Positions 1 to 8,788 of a stretch of 64,000 nucleotides of DNA are shown here, piece by piece. Under the pieces are notes generated by a model, which saw only the letters and a program-made list of their open reading frames with translations, was not told the origin of the DNA and made no database searches. The position numbers were made by a program, and so were the translations under genes. Origin of the DNA: an uncultured Odoribacter sp. Lineage in GTDB: Bacteria; Bacteroidota; Bacteroidia; Bacteroidales; Marinifilaceae. Within the stretch, counting starts at the first letter, position 1; the number at the start of each line of letters is the position of its first letter. The stretch covers positions 1 to 64,000 of the forward strand of contig UQTM01000005.1 of NCBI GenBank assembly GCA_900544025.1, written 5' to 3'.

Positions 1-641
1 TTAGCGGGGCCCACTTTAACCCCCGGCGCCAAATGCGTGCCTGCCGTAATCACGGAACGATACAGCTCATCTACTTTATTCCCGGTTTCGGGCGTAGAGC
101 CGGAGGTTACTTTTTTAATCTTCTCGACCGTGTGCTCTTTATCCCCCGGATTAATCCGTTCCGGTGAATATCCGGCAAAAAAATCTTTATTGAAAACCAA
201 ACCCGAAACCCGTTCGACCACCGGAACGCAATCCTCTTCGGTCGCTCCGGGATACACCGTCGATTCATATATCACAATGTCCCCCGGCGTTATCACTTTC
301 CCTACCGTTTCGCTCGCCTTTATCAAGGGCGTCAGATCGGGACGGTTATTTTTATCCACAGGAGTGGGCACTGTCACGATATAATAGTTACAATCCCTGA
401 GGTCTGCCAAATCGCTGCTACAATACAACCCTTTCTCTCCCACGGCCGGAGCGGTACTCCGCAAGACGCTTTTCAAAACTTCTCCGCTGACTTCCAGAGT
501 CGCATCTACCCCGCCCATCAGTTCCCTCACCCGCCCTTCTTTCACATCAAACCCGACGACTGCATATTTGGTAGCGAACAAACGCGCCAGAGGCAACCCG
601 ACATACCCTAAGCCGATCACTCCTATTTTGATATTTTGCAT
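1..641 (-). CDS. UDP-N-acetyl-hexosamine dehydrogenase, TviB/WbpO type (partial, C-terminus beyond window)
   Basis: NAD-dependent nucleotide-sugar dehydrogenase that oxidises C6 of a UDP-N-acetylhexosamine to the uronic acid for surface polysaccharide. About 213 N-terminal residues are present and the frame runs off the window edge. Translation from the ATG at 641-639 begins MQNIKIGVIGLGYVGLPLA, a Rossmann GxGxxG fold. It continues with VTVPTPVDKN, PDLTPLIKASETVG, ESTVYPGATEEDCVP and SPERINPGDKEH, which match the TviB (Vi antigen) subgroup better than UDP-glucose dehydrogenase. The catalytic-cysteine domain lies outside the window. It starts 7 bases after the stop of the epimerase gene, so the two are co-transcribed and probably act together to make UDP-GalNAcA or a similar sugar. 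The family call is confident; the exact substrate is inferred. Confidence 0.9.
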   Translation of the reverse strand, partial: MQNIKIGVIGLGYVGLPLARLFATKYAVVGFDVKEGRVRELMGGVDATLEVSGEVLKSVLRSTAPAVGEKGLYCSSDLADLRDCNYYIVTVPTPVDKNNRPDLTPLIKASETVGKVITPGDIVIYESTVYPGATEEDCVPVVERVSGLVFNKDFFAGYSPERINPGDKEHTVEKIKKVTSGSTPETGNKVDELYRSVITAGTHLAPGVKVGPA

Positions 642-648
642 AACTTTT

Positions 649-1623
649 TTATTTTAAATTTTCCCAATACCAGGTTACGGCTTCCTTCAATCCGCGTTTG
701 ATATCGAACTCCGGAGCATAATCCAATAATTTCCGCGCTTTATCGATCGACGCCAGCGAATGAGGGATATCCCCTTTCCGCACAGGGCCGTATTTGATTT
801 CAACTCCGGCAATTGCAGGATCGTACTCACTCAAAAACTCTTTCAGGTAACCCACCAGCTCGTTTAAAGTGGTATTTTCCCCATAGGCCGTATTATACAC
901 CGTATTCACCGCCTCGGCATTCCGGGTGTTCATCGCCAGCATATTCATCTGTATCACATTGTCGATATAGGTAAAATCCCGGGAATATTCCCCGTCGCCG
1001 TTAATCAAAGGCGATTCATATTTCATCAGTTGCTGCACGAACTTCGGGATCACTGCCGCATAAGCCCCGTCCGGGGATTGCCGCCGCCCGAACACGTTGA
1101 AATAACGCAAACCGATACATTCCATGCCATACGTCCGCGCAAAAACATCGGCATACAACTCATTCACATATTTCGTTATGGCATAAGGCGACAAAGGCCG
1201 TCCGATGATGTCCTCCACCTTGGGCAGATTCTTGGAATCGCCGTAAGTCGAAGAGCTGGCGGCATACATAAACCGCTTTACTCCCGCATCCCTGGAAGCG
1301 ACCAGCATATTCAAAAAACCGCTGACATTGACCTCGTTCGAGGTAATCGGGTCGTTGATCGACCGGGGCACAGAACCCAACGCCGCCTCATGGAATACAT
1401 ATTCCACACCTTCCACAGCTTTACTGCAATCTTCCAATTTACGGATATCGCCTACAACCAAAGTGAAACGGTCACGATTCTCCCTCAGGAGCTTTTCGAT
1501 GTTTTCAAACTTCCCGGTGGCGAAATTATCCAGACAAACCACCCGATGCCCTTCCTGTAACAAATGCTCACACAAATTCGAACCGATAAATCCGGCTCCT
1601 CCGGTTACCAATACTTTATACAT
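649..1623 (-). CDS. NAD-dependent UDP-sugar 4-epimerase, TviC/WbpP-like (SDR family)
   Basis: Extended short-chain dehydrogenase/reductase of 324 residues, predicted to interconvert C4 epimers of a UDP-N-acetylhexosamine or its uronic acid in the cytoplasm. The N-terminus VTGGAGFIGSNL is the GxxGxxG nucleotide-binding loop. The catalytic set is AASSSTYGD plus YAITK (YxxxK), and RYFNVFGRRQSP is typical of the epimerase/dehydratase family. It is the upstream gene of a two-gene minus-strand unit with the TviB-like dehydrogenase. The pairing mirrors the Vi antigen tviB-tviC pair, suggesting production of an N-acetylgalactosaminuronic acid donor. UDP-glucuronate 4-epimerase activity is the main alternative. 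Confidence 0.88.
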   Translation of the reverse strand: MYKVLVTGGAGFIGSNLCEHLLQEGHRVVCLDNFATGKFENIEKLLRENRDRFTLVVGDIRKLEDCSKAVEGVEYVFHEAALGSVPRSINDPITSNEVNVSGFLNMLVASRDAGVKRFMYAASSSTYGDSKNLPKVEDIIGRPLSPYAITKYVNELYADVFARTYGMECIGLRYFNVFGRRQSPDGAYAAVIPKFVQQLMKYESPLINGDGEYSRDFTYIDNVIQMNMLAMNTRNAEAVNTVYNTAYGENTTLNELVGYLKEFLSEYDPAIAGVEIKYGPVRKGDIPHSLASIDKARKLLDYAPEFDIKRGLKEAVTWYWENLK

Positions 1624-2068
1624 AATCTTATCTTTTTTACAAGCAGCTTTTCCCTGCCGCCGCCTCTCTTCAGGAGAAATTTTTCCCCTTCCCTCCGTTT
1701 CTCTTATCCGCTTCTGCTTGTATATTTTCTGTTCCGTACAACGTTCACGCTCTTTTTCCGACTTCTTTCGTCCATCTGCAACTTTCCCCGGCTTTTTGTC
1801 GCCGGCAGGTTTCCATCCTATTCTTTCGGGCCAATAGCCCCTCAGGTCACCTTCCCTCCGTCAAAGTACTCTCTCGGAATATTCCAATTCATAGCCGGAA
1901 TATAACGTTACCCTTCCGGAAATACCTGTTCCGCAGAATGATACGACAAACAGAGAAGAACGTTCAAACAATCCCAATAGCTAACAAAATTAGCGTTTTA
2001 TATAATATCTCTACGATTATTATCCAAAAATATTACCTTTGTTCAACCAATTATTATCGTGCAGGCGT
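1624..2068. other. 445-bp divergent intergenic region
   Basis: Non-coding gap between the divergent epimerase (minus) and cytidylyltransferase (plus) genes. It carries a plus-strand -7 box at 2034-2041 and a minus-strand candidate, TAATTTTG, at 1992-1985. If the latter is used, the epimerase transcript has a leader of about 355 nt that is purine-rich on its sense strand. No convincing ORF, repeat or RNA gene was seen. Confidence 0.5.
2034..2041 (+). promoter_or_regulatory. Bacteroidetes -7 box (TACCTTTG) before ispD/tarI-family gene
   Basis: TACCTTTG matches the Bacteroidetes primary-sigma -7 consensus TAnnTTTG. It overlaps an in-frame upstream ATG at 2039, so transcription should start near 2048 and translation at the ATG at 2069. 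No clear -33 TTTG lies at the usual spacing. Confidence 0.55.
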
Positions 2069-2773
2069 ATGCAAAACATTGCGGTTATTTTAGCAGGAGG
2101 TTCCGGGAAAAGGGCCGGTGGTGATATGCCGAAGCAATTTTTTAAAATTGCAGACAAAACCATTCTGGAATATAGCCTTGAAAAATTCGAGAACAATTCT
2201 CTGATCGATGAAATCGTTGTGGTCGGCAATCCGGCCTATCTCGAAGACATCCGTCGAATTCTGCATGTCCGCAACCTACCGAAAGTAAAGCATATCCTGC
2301 CGGGGGGACAAGAACGCTATCATTCTGTGCTGGCGGCTCTGGAAATCTATAAAAACACACCGTGCCATCTATTGATTCACGATGCCGTACGCCCTTTGGT
2401 GTCCCAGCGTATTATCGACGAAGTGATCCGGAATTTGCAGACCTGTAAGGCGGTAAATGTAGCGATCCCGGTCACCGATACGATTATAGAGGTCGATCCG
2501 GCAAAAGCCGTCATCACAGGCATCCCCGACAGAAATCGTTTATACCGAGTGCAAACCCCGCAAGGTTTCGATGCTCAAACGCTGTACAACGCTTACTCAA
2601 AAGCTCTGGACGATCCGGCATTTACCACGACGGACGATTGCAGCGTAATCCGTAAATATGCTCCCGGCGAGAAAATAAAAATCGTGAAAGGAGAAAACAC
2701 CAACATCAAGCTCACTTATCCGGAAGACCTCTTCCTACTGGAGCATTTATTAAATAAAGAAAAACTATTATGA
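2069..2773 (+). CDS. ispD: IspD/TarI-family cytidylyltransferase
   Basis: Transfers CMP from CTP to a sugar- or polyol-phosphate. Either it is IspD of the MEP isoprenoid pathway (2-C-methyl-D-erythritol 4-phosphate) or a TarI/Bcs1-like ribitol-5-phosphate enzyme for surface polymers. Of 234 residues, visible motifs are ILAGGSGKRAGGDMPKQF (nucleotide-binding loop), IHDAVRPLV, RVQTPQGFDAQ, TTDDCSV and a C-terminal KLTYPEDL. The start at 2069 is preferred because the promoter box overlaps the earlier ATG at 2039. The stop overlaps the start of the Wzi gene (ATGA), so the two are translationally linked. This capsule context makes the polyol role plausible; the symbol follows the usual family annotation only. 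Confidence 0.82.
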   Translation: MQNIAVILAGGSGKRAGGDMPKQFFKIADKTILEYSLEKFENNSLIDEIVVVGNPAYLEDIRRILHVRNLPKVKHILPGGQERYHSVLAALEIYKNTPCHLLIHDAVRPLVSQRIIDEVIRNLQTCKAVNVAIPVTDTIIEVDPAKAVITGIPDRNRLYRVQTPQGFDAQTLYNAYSKALDDPAFTTTDDCSVIRKYAPGEKIKIVKGENTNIKLTYPEDLFLLEHLLNKEKLL

Positions 2774-4206
2774 ATATACGGCTTTTCATTTTATCGGTCT
2801 GTATCGTACTTTCATTCCAAAGTTTCGGACAAAAACACACGTTAAACTATGGAGCGGAAGCAGGAGGAGCAATCCCAGCCGATAGACTGCCTTTCTGGCT
2901 ACATTCCAACACTTACGGAAAAATTGCGCCGGATGCCTATTTATGGGGAAATATCAAACTTTTCTCGGACTTCCGGAAAGCCGATACCAGAAAATTCGAT
3001 TATGCCGTAGGAGCAGAAGCCACAGGAGCATTGGGCAAGGACGATCACCGCCTGTTCATTAACCAGCTTTACGGGCGGATCAGATGGCAAAATCTGGTCC
3101 TGAACCTCGGAATATTGAATCCTCCGACGATCTACGACGGCTTATCATCGACCAACGGAAATATGCTCTACTCTACCAATTCCCGTAGCATGCCGGGTAT
3201 CGATCTCTCCACCTGGGACTATATCAAACTTCCCTGGATCGGGAGATGGGTTTCTTTCAGAGCCAAGTATGCGGAATATACGATGATCGACGACCGGTAT
3301 GCCGGGAACCGTACCCGCCTGCACAATAAAATGGTAGGGATTAAACTGACCTTTATTCCGCAGATCAGCCTGGAGGGAGGGATGGAACACTTTGCCCAAT
3401 GGGGAGGGGAAATTCCCGGATACGGTAAATTACCGCACAGTTTTAAAGATTATGCCAGAGTGGTATTTGTGAAAGCCGGAGGAGAAGATTCCCCGGAAAA
3501 CGACCTGAATAACAAATTAGGCAATCACATCGGGATGCATTTTGCCCGGTTAAGGTACAACGGCTCAAAATGGGGAGCAGAGCTCTACTACAATCACATG
3601 TTCGAAGACGGTTCGGGGCAGCACTACCAAAACAAGCCCGACGGTTTATACGGCTTTTACCTGACTCGCAAAACAAGTCCCAAATGGTTTAAAAGTTTTC
3701 TTTACGAATTTTATTACACCAAAAGCCAGAGCGGTCCTAACCACAACGATCCGGAAACCGGAGAAATCATCGGTGGGAACGACAATTATTTCAATAACGG
3801 CATGTATCAGTCCGGCTGGACTTTTTACGGGAATGTTATCGGAGCACCGTTTTTCACCCCCTGGGGTAAAACTGCAGAGGGGATTACTCCCGGTGTTTTC
3901 AACAGCCGTTTCGTAGCCCACCACATCGGTGTTTGCGGAGAACTTCCCTGGGATATTCAGTATAAGCTGATGATGAGCTATTCTGAAAATTACGGAATGC
4001 ACCACCTGCCTTTCACCAACGAACAAGGGGAACGGATCAGCAAACCCCAGTTCAGTTTCGGATTGGAATTAGTGGCTCCCGATTTACACTTGCCTTTCGG
4101 AACGGCTTTAAACATCGGCTTCGACAAGGGCGATTTGTTGGAAAACAATTTCGGCGTGATACTAAAGATTTTTAAAACGGGAATACTCTGCAAGAGTAAA
4201 AAATAA
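2770..4206 (+). CDS. Capsule assembly Wzi family outer-membrane protein
   Basis: Predicted outer-membrane beta-barrel of 478 residues that anchors or organises capsular/exopolysaccharide at the cell surface, as Wzi does. An N-terminal signal peptide (about residues 1-20, ending SFGQ) is followed by LNYGAEAGGAIPADRLPFWLHSNTYG, typical of the Bacteroidetes Wzi branch. The rest is alternating aromatic beta-strand sequence ending NFGVILKIFKTGILCKSKK. Its start overlaps the end of the cytidylyltransferase gene by 4 bases, and two GT4 glycosyltransferase genes follow, forming one plus-strand polysaccharide unit. The family call is confident. Which glycan it binds cannot be read from the sequence. 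Confidence 0.85.
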   Translation: MNIRLFILSVCIVLSFQSFGQKHTLNYGAEAGGAIPADRLPFWLHSNTYGKIAPDAYLWGNIKLFSDFRKADTRKFDYAVGAEATGALGKDDHRLFINQLYGRIRWQNLVLNLGILNPPTIYDGLSSTNGNMLYSTNSRSMPGIDLSTWDYIKLPWIGRWVSFRAKYAEYTMIDDRYAGNRTRLHNKMVGIKLTFIPQISLEGGMEHFAQWGGEIPGYGKLPHSFKDYARVVFVKAGGEDSPENDLNNKLGNHIGMHFARLRYNGSKWGAELYYNHMFEDGSGQHYQNKPDGLYGFYLTRKTSPKWFKSFLYEFYYTKSQSGPNHNDPETGEIIGGNDNYFNNGMYQSGWTFYGNVIGAPFFTPWGKTAEGITPGVFNSRFVAHHIGVCGELPWDIQYKLMMSYSENYGMHHLPFTNEQGERISKPQFSFGLELVAPDLHLPFGTALNIGFDKGDLLENNFGVILKIFKTGILCKSKK

Positions 4207-4285
4207 TAAAAAAGAAAATCACTTTCGCTATTTCATATTTTATACCGATAACCTAAATTAGAAACGGATAGAAATACGATCTTCA

Positions 4286-5416
4286 ATGATGAAAATAGGA
4301 TTCGACGCGAAACGGCTTTACAATAATTTTACCGGATTAGGCAATTACAGCCGGACTTTAGTCAATGACCTGCACGCCAATTACCCGGAAGATGAATTAT
4401 TCCTGTATAGCCCTAAAATTCGCCATACTCCGGAAACAGATTTTTTTCTTCAAAAACCGGAACTGCACACACACCTGCATCCGGGAGCCGGAGGCGCTTA
4501 CTGGAGAACTTTTTCGATCAAAAAAGATTTGAAAAGAGACGGGATCGAACTTTACCACGGGCTAAGCCATGAAATCCCCGCAGGCATACAGCGCACTTCT
4601 ATAAAATCGGTGGTTACGATACACGACATTATATACAAGACCTATCCGGATATGTTCACGGCCATAGACCGGCTTATTTACGACCGGAAATTCAGGTATA
4701 GCTGTAAACATGCCGATAAGATCATTGCTATCAGCGAATGTACCAAAAACGATATTATCCGTTACTTCGGAACACCGGCCGATAAGATCGAAGTCATATA
4801 TCAGGCCATCAATCCCGTATTCTACCAAATGCAGGATACCGAGAAAGCCCGGCAAACCGTTGCCGCTTATCATATCCCGGAAGATTTTCTGCTTTATGTG
4901 GGATCGATCAATTCCCGGAAAAATCTGCTCAGTGTAATCAAGGCTTATGCGCTCCTGCCCGATGATTTACAGATTCCATTGGTAATTATCGGCAAAGGGG
5001 GACAATATAAGGACGAGGTTTTAAAATATGCGGTTTCCCGGCAACTCACCTCTAAATTGATCCTGATCGACAATTTACATGATTCAGAAACCCTGCAAGC
5101 CTTCTACCAGCAAGCCAAACTATTTGTATTTCCTTCCGTATATGAAGGCTTCGGACTTCCGGTGACAGAGGCGCTATTGAGCAAAACCCCGGTAATCACA
5201 TCGAACATTTCCTCGCTGCCGGAAGCCGGAGGCCCTGCTCCCGTCTATGTGCCGCCTTACGACATTGAAGCGATTGCAGAAGGCATAAAACATATACTTT
5301 GTGACACGACGTCCCGGACACGGATGGTTGAAGAAGGCTTTCAGTACGCCCATCAAAAATTCGATCCGCACACCTTATGCACACAAGTCCACAACCTGTA
5401 TAAACAACTTTTATAA
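4286..5416 (+). CDS. Glycosyltransferase family 4
   Basis: GT-B fold glycosyltransferase of 376 residues using a nucleotide-sugar donor at the cytoplasmic membrane face. The N-terminal acceptor half starts MMKIGFDAKRLYNNFTGLGNYSRTLV and contains VVTIHDIIYKTYP. The donor half contains LLYVGSINSRKNL, then VFPSVYEGFGLPVTEALLSKTPVITS, the E-x7-E signature of GT4 retaining enzymes. It follows the Wzi gene after an 80-base gap without an obvious terminator and is separated by 2 bases from the next glycosyltransferase, so the pair is probably co-transcribed. Donor sugar and linkage cannot be assigned. Confidence 0.87.
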   Translation: MMKIGFDAKRLYNNFTGLGNYSRTLVNDLHANYPEDELFLYSPKIRHTPETDFFLQKPELHTHLHPGAGGAYWRTFSIKKDLKRDGIELYHGLSHEIPAGIQRTSIKSVVTIHDIIYKTYPDMFTAIDRLIYDRKFRYSCKHADKIIAISECTKNDIIRYFGTPADKIEVIYQAINPVFYQMQDTEKARQTVAAYHIPEDFLLYVGSINSRKNLLSVIKAYALLPDDLQIPLVIIGKGGQYKDEVLKYAVSRQLTSKLILIDNLHDSETLQAFYQQAKLFVFPSVYEGFGLPVTEALLSKTPVITSNISSLPEAGGPAPVYVPPYDIEAIAEGIKHILCDTTSRTRMVEEGFQYAHQKFDPHTLCTQVHNLYKQLL

Positions 5417-5418
5417 AT

Positions 5419-6405
5419 ATGAACTTAGGAGTTATTCTGCCTTGTACCCTGCTCTACGGAGGTGTTAAGCGTTTTATGGAATTAGGCAATATTTTTACCG
5501 AATCGGGACACCGGTTCACAGCATATACCCCGGACGGCCAGCGTCCGGATTGGTTCGATTTCAAAGGAGAGGTCAAAACCTTCGAAGCTTTACCGGTCGA
5601 TCCGCTGGATGCCTTGTTTTTCACCGAAATACGCTACCTCGATGCTCTGCGCAGCTCTACGGCCAAGCGCAAGATATTTTATCATGTCTCCAACGACAAG
5701 CAAATCAGGCAAATAGCCAAAATGAAGGACATCGAGGTGCTGGCCTGCTCGACCAATATCTATGAATACGACAAAAAATTCGGCCTGAACGATTTTAAAG
5801 CGATCGGAGGTGTGAATCTCTCCATCTATCACCCGAAGACCGATTACCATGTGCCGGAAAGCCGCCCATTTCAGGTGTTAGCCTACGGCAGGCTGGCCAT
5901 GAGATGTAAAGGCACGAAATACATCGTCAGGGCTTGCGAAAGATTATATAAGAAAGGATACAATATCAAACTGCTCTTATTCGACACCCCGGTCAATGCC
6001 AAAGGCCACAGGAGGCTGGCTGAATTTTCGGCTAAAGTGCCGTACGAGTTCATTCTGAACCACCCGATCGACAAAAATTCCGAGTTATTCAACCGGGCGG
6101 ACGTGTTCGTGGCGGCTGAAGGGCAGGCAGGCTGGTCGAACACCGTAGCGGAGGCTATGGCCTGCGCCGTGCCCGTCATTGCCACTACTGCCGGGACACG
6201 CGACCTGCTATTCGACAAGGATACCGGATTGATTTGCCGCCGGAATTCTTTCTCGATCCGCCGGCGACTGAAAATGCTGATAAAAGACGAACAGTTGCGG
6301 GAAACGTTAGGCAGGAAAGGACGGGCACAAGTGGAAAATTTCGATTGGCACAAATTAGCCGCCCACCTGGAGCAATACCTTATGGCTCCCGCTCCCACGC
6401 GTTAA
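5419..6405 (+). CDS. Glycosyltransferase family 4 (second of pair)
   Basis: Retaining GT-B glycosyltransferase of 328 residues. The N-terminus MNLGVILPCTLLYGGVKRFMELGNIF resembles bacterial GT4 acceptor domains. The C-terminal half has AYGRLAMRCKGTKYIVRACERL and VFVAAEGQAGWSNTVAEAMACAVPVIAT, the donor-binding E-x7-E region. It directly follows the other GT4 gene (2-base gap). Its 3' end overlaps the 3' end of the convergent O-antigen ligase-like gene by 26 bases. The role in surface glycan assembly is inferred from context. Confidence 0.82.
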   Translation: MNLGVILPCTLLYGGVKRFMELGNIFTESGHRFTAYTPDGQRPDWFDFKGEVKTFEALPVDPLDALFFTEIRYLDALRSSTAKRKIFYHVSNDKQIRQIAKMKDIEVLACSTNIYEYDKKFGLNDFKAIGGVNLSIYHPKTDYHVPESRPFQVLAYGRLAMRCKGTKYIVRACERLYKKGYNIKLLLFDTPVNAKGHRRLAEFSAKVPYEFILNHPIDKNSELFNRADVFVAAEGQAGWSNTVAEAMACAVPVIATTAGTRDLLFDKDTGLICRRNSFSIRRRLKMLIKDEQLRETLGRKGRAQVENFDWHKLAAHLEQYLMAPAPTR

Positions 6406-7642
6406 ACTCTTTCAGGTAGAAATAAAAAGCCGACAGCAAAAAAAGGAGGATCGTCAGAGAGTTGTTGTGCACGAACAGCACACAGGTATTGCTGGCGATA
6501 AAGATGGCGGCGATTCCCCCTAAGGCAATGAAAGACCATTGCTTTCTCCGTAACATCCTCACAATAGGAGCTGCAAACAGCGACACAATCAGGCCCAGCC
6601 CGAAAATCCCCCCTTTGATCCAATATTCCAAAAAGGAATTATGCACGTTGGGCATTGCGGAAATAAGCGGGGAATCCGCATACCATTGTTTCAGCAGCGG
6701 CTTGTAATACAATCCGACCCCCCAAAGGGCATATTCCTGAAAATGTTCCTTAGCTTTCGTCCACATGACAATCCGGGGAGCAAGGCTCACTCCCTGCAAA
6801 TTACCGTCTCCTATATTTTTAATTTCGATCGCCGTTTCCTGAAAACGCATGACATATCCTTCCGGCATACAGAAAATCCCGGCAAGCAGCAAGACCACAA
6901 ACGAAACGATAACGATCCCCTTTTCCCTTTTTTTCAATTTCCGGAATAAATAAACTCCCCCGATCGCGGCTCCTACTATAAAACCCAGCAAAGAGGCTTT
7001 GGTTACCGTAAACGAAAGGCAAAGGATTAAAAGAACAGCCATGATGCCGATCCAGACCTTTCTCCGGATAAATGCCATAAAAAACGACAAGACCGAAGCC
7101 AGCGACAAGACCATCGCCTGAGGCTCAAGCATCAAATGGCCTCCCAGCGGACTTCTGTTTCCTCCGAAACGGGACTGATATATAAATTCCAGCGAAGCCA
7201 GCGGATGCTTGAAAAAGCCCCACCCGGTGAGCTCGAAAAACATACAGACATTTACCAGCAACACTCCGCCGCAAAAACACAGTAAAGCTTTTTCCAGCAT
7301 CTTCACCGACATCCACGGTTTCATCGACAGTAAATACAGGGGAACTAAAATAAAATAGAGCGTTAAGGTTTCAAAAATACCATACGAAGGCTTTAAGCCG
7401 CTTTCTGCTCCTGTCCGGTAAAACAGAGCATGAAACACCATGTAGATCAAGAAAAAGGCCGGAATGCCCAAATAATATTTTTCCTGCCTGACATTCCGCC
7501 AAAATTCCGCTCCGTTCCCCCACACATTAACGATTAAAAGCAGGATCAATAAAAAATTCAAAACATTTCCATACAAAGAAGCCCAGCCCAAAGCAAAGGC
7601 AACGAAAAGAAAAGTGTTTTCCCGGATTTTTTTTAAAAGCAT
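6380..7642 (-). CDS. O-antigen ligase/polymerase-like membrane protein (WaaL/Wzy superfamily)
   Basis: Integral membrane protein of 420 residues with about 10-12 hydrophobic segments, for example LFVAFALGWASLYGNVLNFL and IVIVSFVVLLLAGIFCM. A large periplasmic loop (about residues 270-345) contains APRIVMWTKAKEHFQEYALWGVGLYY and PNVHNSFLEYWIKGGIFGLG. The R...W..A pattern and the H-N-S-F/L-E motif are characteristic of the O-antigen ligase superfamily. It would join polysaccharide to lipid A-core or polymerise repeats at the periplasmic face. It lies 28 bases downstream of a GT2 gene on the same strand. Ligase and polymerase cannot be told apart from sequence alone. Confidence 0.82.
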   Translation of the reverse strand: MLLKKIRENTFLFVAFALGWASLYGNVLNFLLILLLIVNVWGNGAEFWRNVRQEKYYLGIPAFFLIYMVFHALFYRTGAESGLKPSYGIFETLTLYFILVPLYLLSMKPWMSVKMLEKALLCFCGGVLLVNVCMFFELTGWGFFKHPLASLEFIYQSRFGGNRSPLGGHLMLEPQAMVLSLASVLSFFMAFIRRKVWIGIMAVLLILCLSFTVTKASLLGFIVGAAIGGVYLFRKLKKREKGIVIVSFVVLLLAGIFCMPEGYVMRFQETAIEIKNIGDGNLQGVSLAPRIVMWTKAKEHFQEYALWGVGLYYKPLLKQWYADSPLISAMPNVHNSFLEYWIKGGIFGLGLIVSLFAAPIVRMLRRKQWSFIALGGIAAIFIASNTCVLFVHNNSLTILLFLLSAFYFYLKEFNAWEREP

Positions 7643-7670
7643 AAAATAATATTCTTCCTCGGTGTAAGAC

Positions 7671-8474
7671 TCAGTCTGCCATGTCCTTTTTTATCAACCC
7701 CTTATCACACCAGGTCATCTTTGTCTCGATAGCCCTATCCAGCAATTCCTGAGCCCTTTCATTAAAAAAACGATTTTCCTGATGATATAAATGGATGCCG
7801 ATGGCAGCAAATTTAAGAAACCGGATTTTTATTCCGGCATTCATCATTCTCACTCCCAACTCGCTATCCTCGCGCCCCCATCCGATAAACTCCTCATTAA
7901 AACCGTTTACTCTCAACAGATCCTCTTTCCACACCCCTATATTGGCCGAAATCAGACTTTCGCCTTTTTGGGTTTTCTTCTTCCTCCCATAAAGATCCCG
8001 GAAAAAACCGCTATGAATCAAATGAATCCGGTTCAGACGAACTCCTCTGGAAAAAAAATTTAAAGAAGGAACTGTCATCGAATCCACGATTTCCCGGGTA
8101 CGGCTTTCGCTCAAATGTACCCTGCGCCCCTGCACGAAACGATTCTTACAGGCAAAAAAATGGTGATCCCGGATAAAACGGCGATCCAAAAGAATATCCC
8201 CGTCGATAAATACAATGTAATCCCCGGAACTCACTTTAATCCCGTTATTCCGGGATTTAGCAGCCCGAAACCCTTTATCTTCCTGCCACACGTGCAACAA
8301 AGGAACCGGAAAAGTAAGTCTTTCCTCATCGATCAGCTTCCGCGTATCGTCTCCGCTTCCATCATCGGCAATAACGACCTCGTCCGGCAGCATAACCTGG
8401 CGCCGGACGCTATCAAGTACTAATTTCAAGAACTTGGGGGAATTATATGTCGTTATTATCAAAGACAGCTTCAT
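7671..8474 (-). CDS. Glycosyltransferase family 2 with galactosyltransferase-like C-terminal domain
   Basis: Inverting GT-A enzyme of 267 residues. The N-terminus MKLSLIITTYNSPKFLKLVLDSV leads to VVIADDGSGDDTRKLI, and the DxD-type metal site is FIDGDIL. The C-terminal part NGFNEEFIGWGREDSELGVRMMNAGI is the Glyco_transf_7C-like module seen in many LPS and chondroitin-type transferases. It is the upstream gene of a minus-strand pair with the O-antigen ligase-like gene, which suggests LPS/LOS outer-core or O-chain assembly. Confidence 0.87.
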   Translation of the reverse strand: MKLSLIITTYNSPKFLKLVLDSVRRQVMLPDEVVIADDGSGDDTRKLIDEERLTFPVPLLHVWQEDKGFRAAKSRNNGIKVSSGDYIVFIDGDILLDRRFIRDHHFFACKNRFVQGRRVHLSESRTREIVDSMTVPSLNFFSRGVRLNRIHLIHSGFFRDLYGRKKKTQKGESLISANIGVWKEDLLRVNGFNEEFIGWGREDSELGVRMMNAGIKIRFLKFAAIGIHLYHQENRFFNERAQELLDRAIETKMTWCDKGLIKKDMAD

Positions 8475-8788
8475 CTACAATTGTCTTAATCTCGGCAAAG
8501 ATGATAAATTATTTACGAAATAGCTAACTGAAAAGATATAATTTCATTCGTCAATCTTGGGGGGTCTCTAAAAAAATGTTTATTTATGTTTTCTTGTTTT
8601 TACTGGGTTTAACCTCATTTTCTTTTTTTCCCCGCCAAACAAACAATTCATTATTTTAATACACAGTACATTTCACATTTATTTCACATTCCACAAGAAA
8701 TCATAAAAGATGTGTAAAATTTTGTTTTTACTATTTAATATCCTTTCTTTGTAATTTCAATAAATTTTGACTATATCAGAACATAGAT
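8475..8788. other. 314-bp divergent intergenic region
   Basis: AT-rich promoter region between two divergent GT2 genes. A minus-strand near-consensus box, CATCTTTG, lies at 8503-8496 (one mismatch). The plus-strand promoter is listed separately. No ORF or repeat was noted. Confidence 0.45.
8721..8751 (+). promoter_or_regulatory. Promoter for GT2 gene (-33 TTTG, -7 TTTCTTTG)
   Basis: TTTG at 8721-8724, then 19 bases, then TTTCTTTG at 8744-8751. The spacing fits the Bacteroidetes promoter architecture and the -7 element has one mismatch to TAnnTTTG. The ATG follows 37 bases downstream. Confidence 0.45.

Noticed and set aside
1030..1905. Plus-strand open frames of 113-176 residues
   Set aside because: Shadows of the minus-strand epimerase gene and of purine-rich intergenic DNA. 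No start signal or family similarity.
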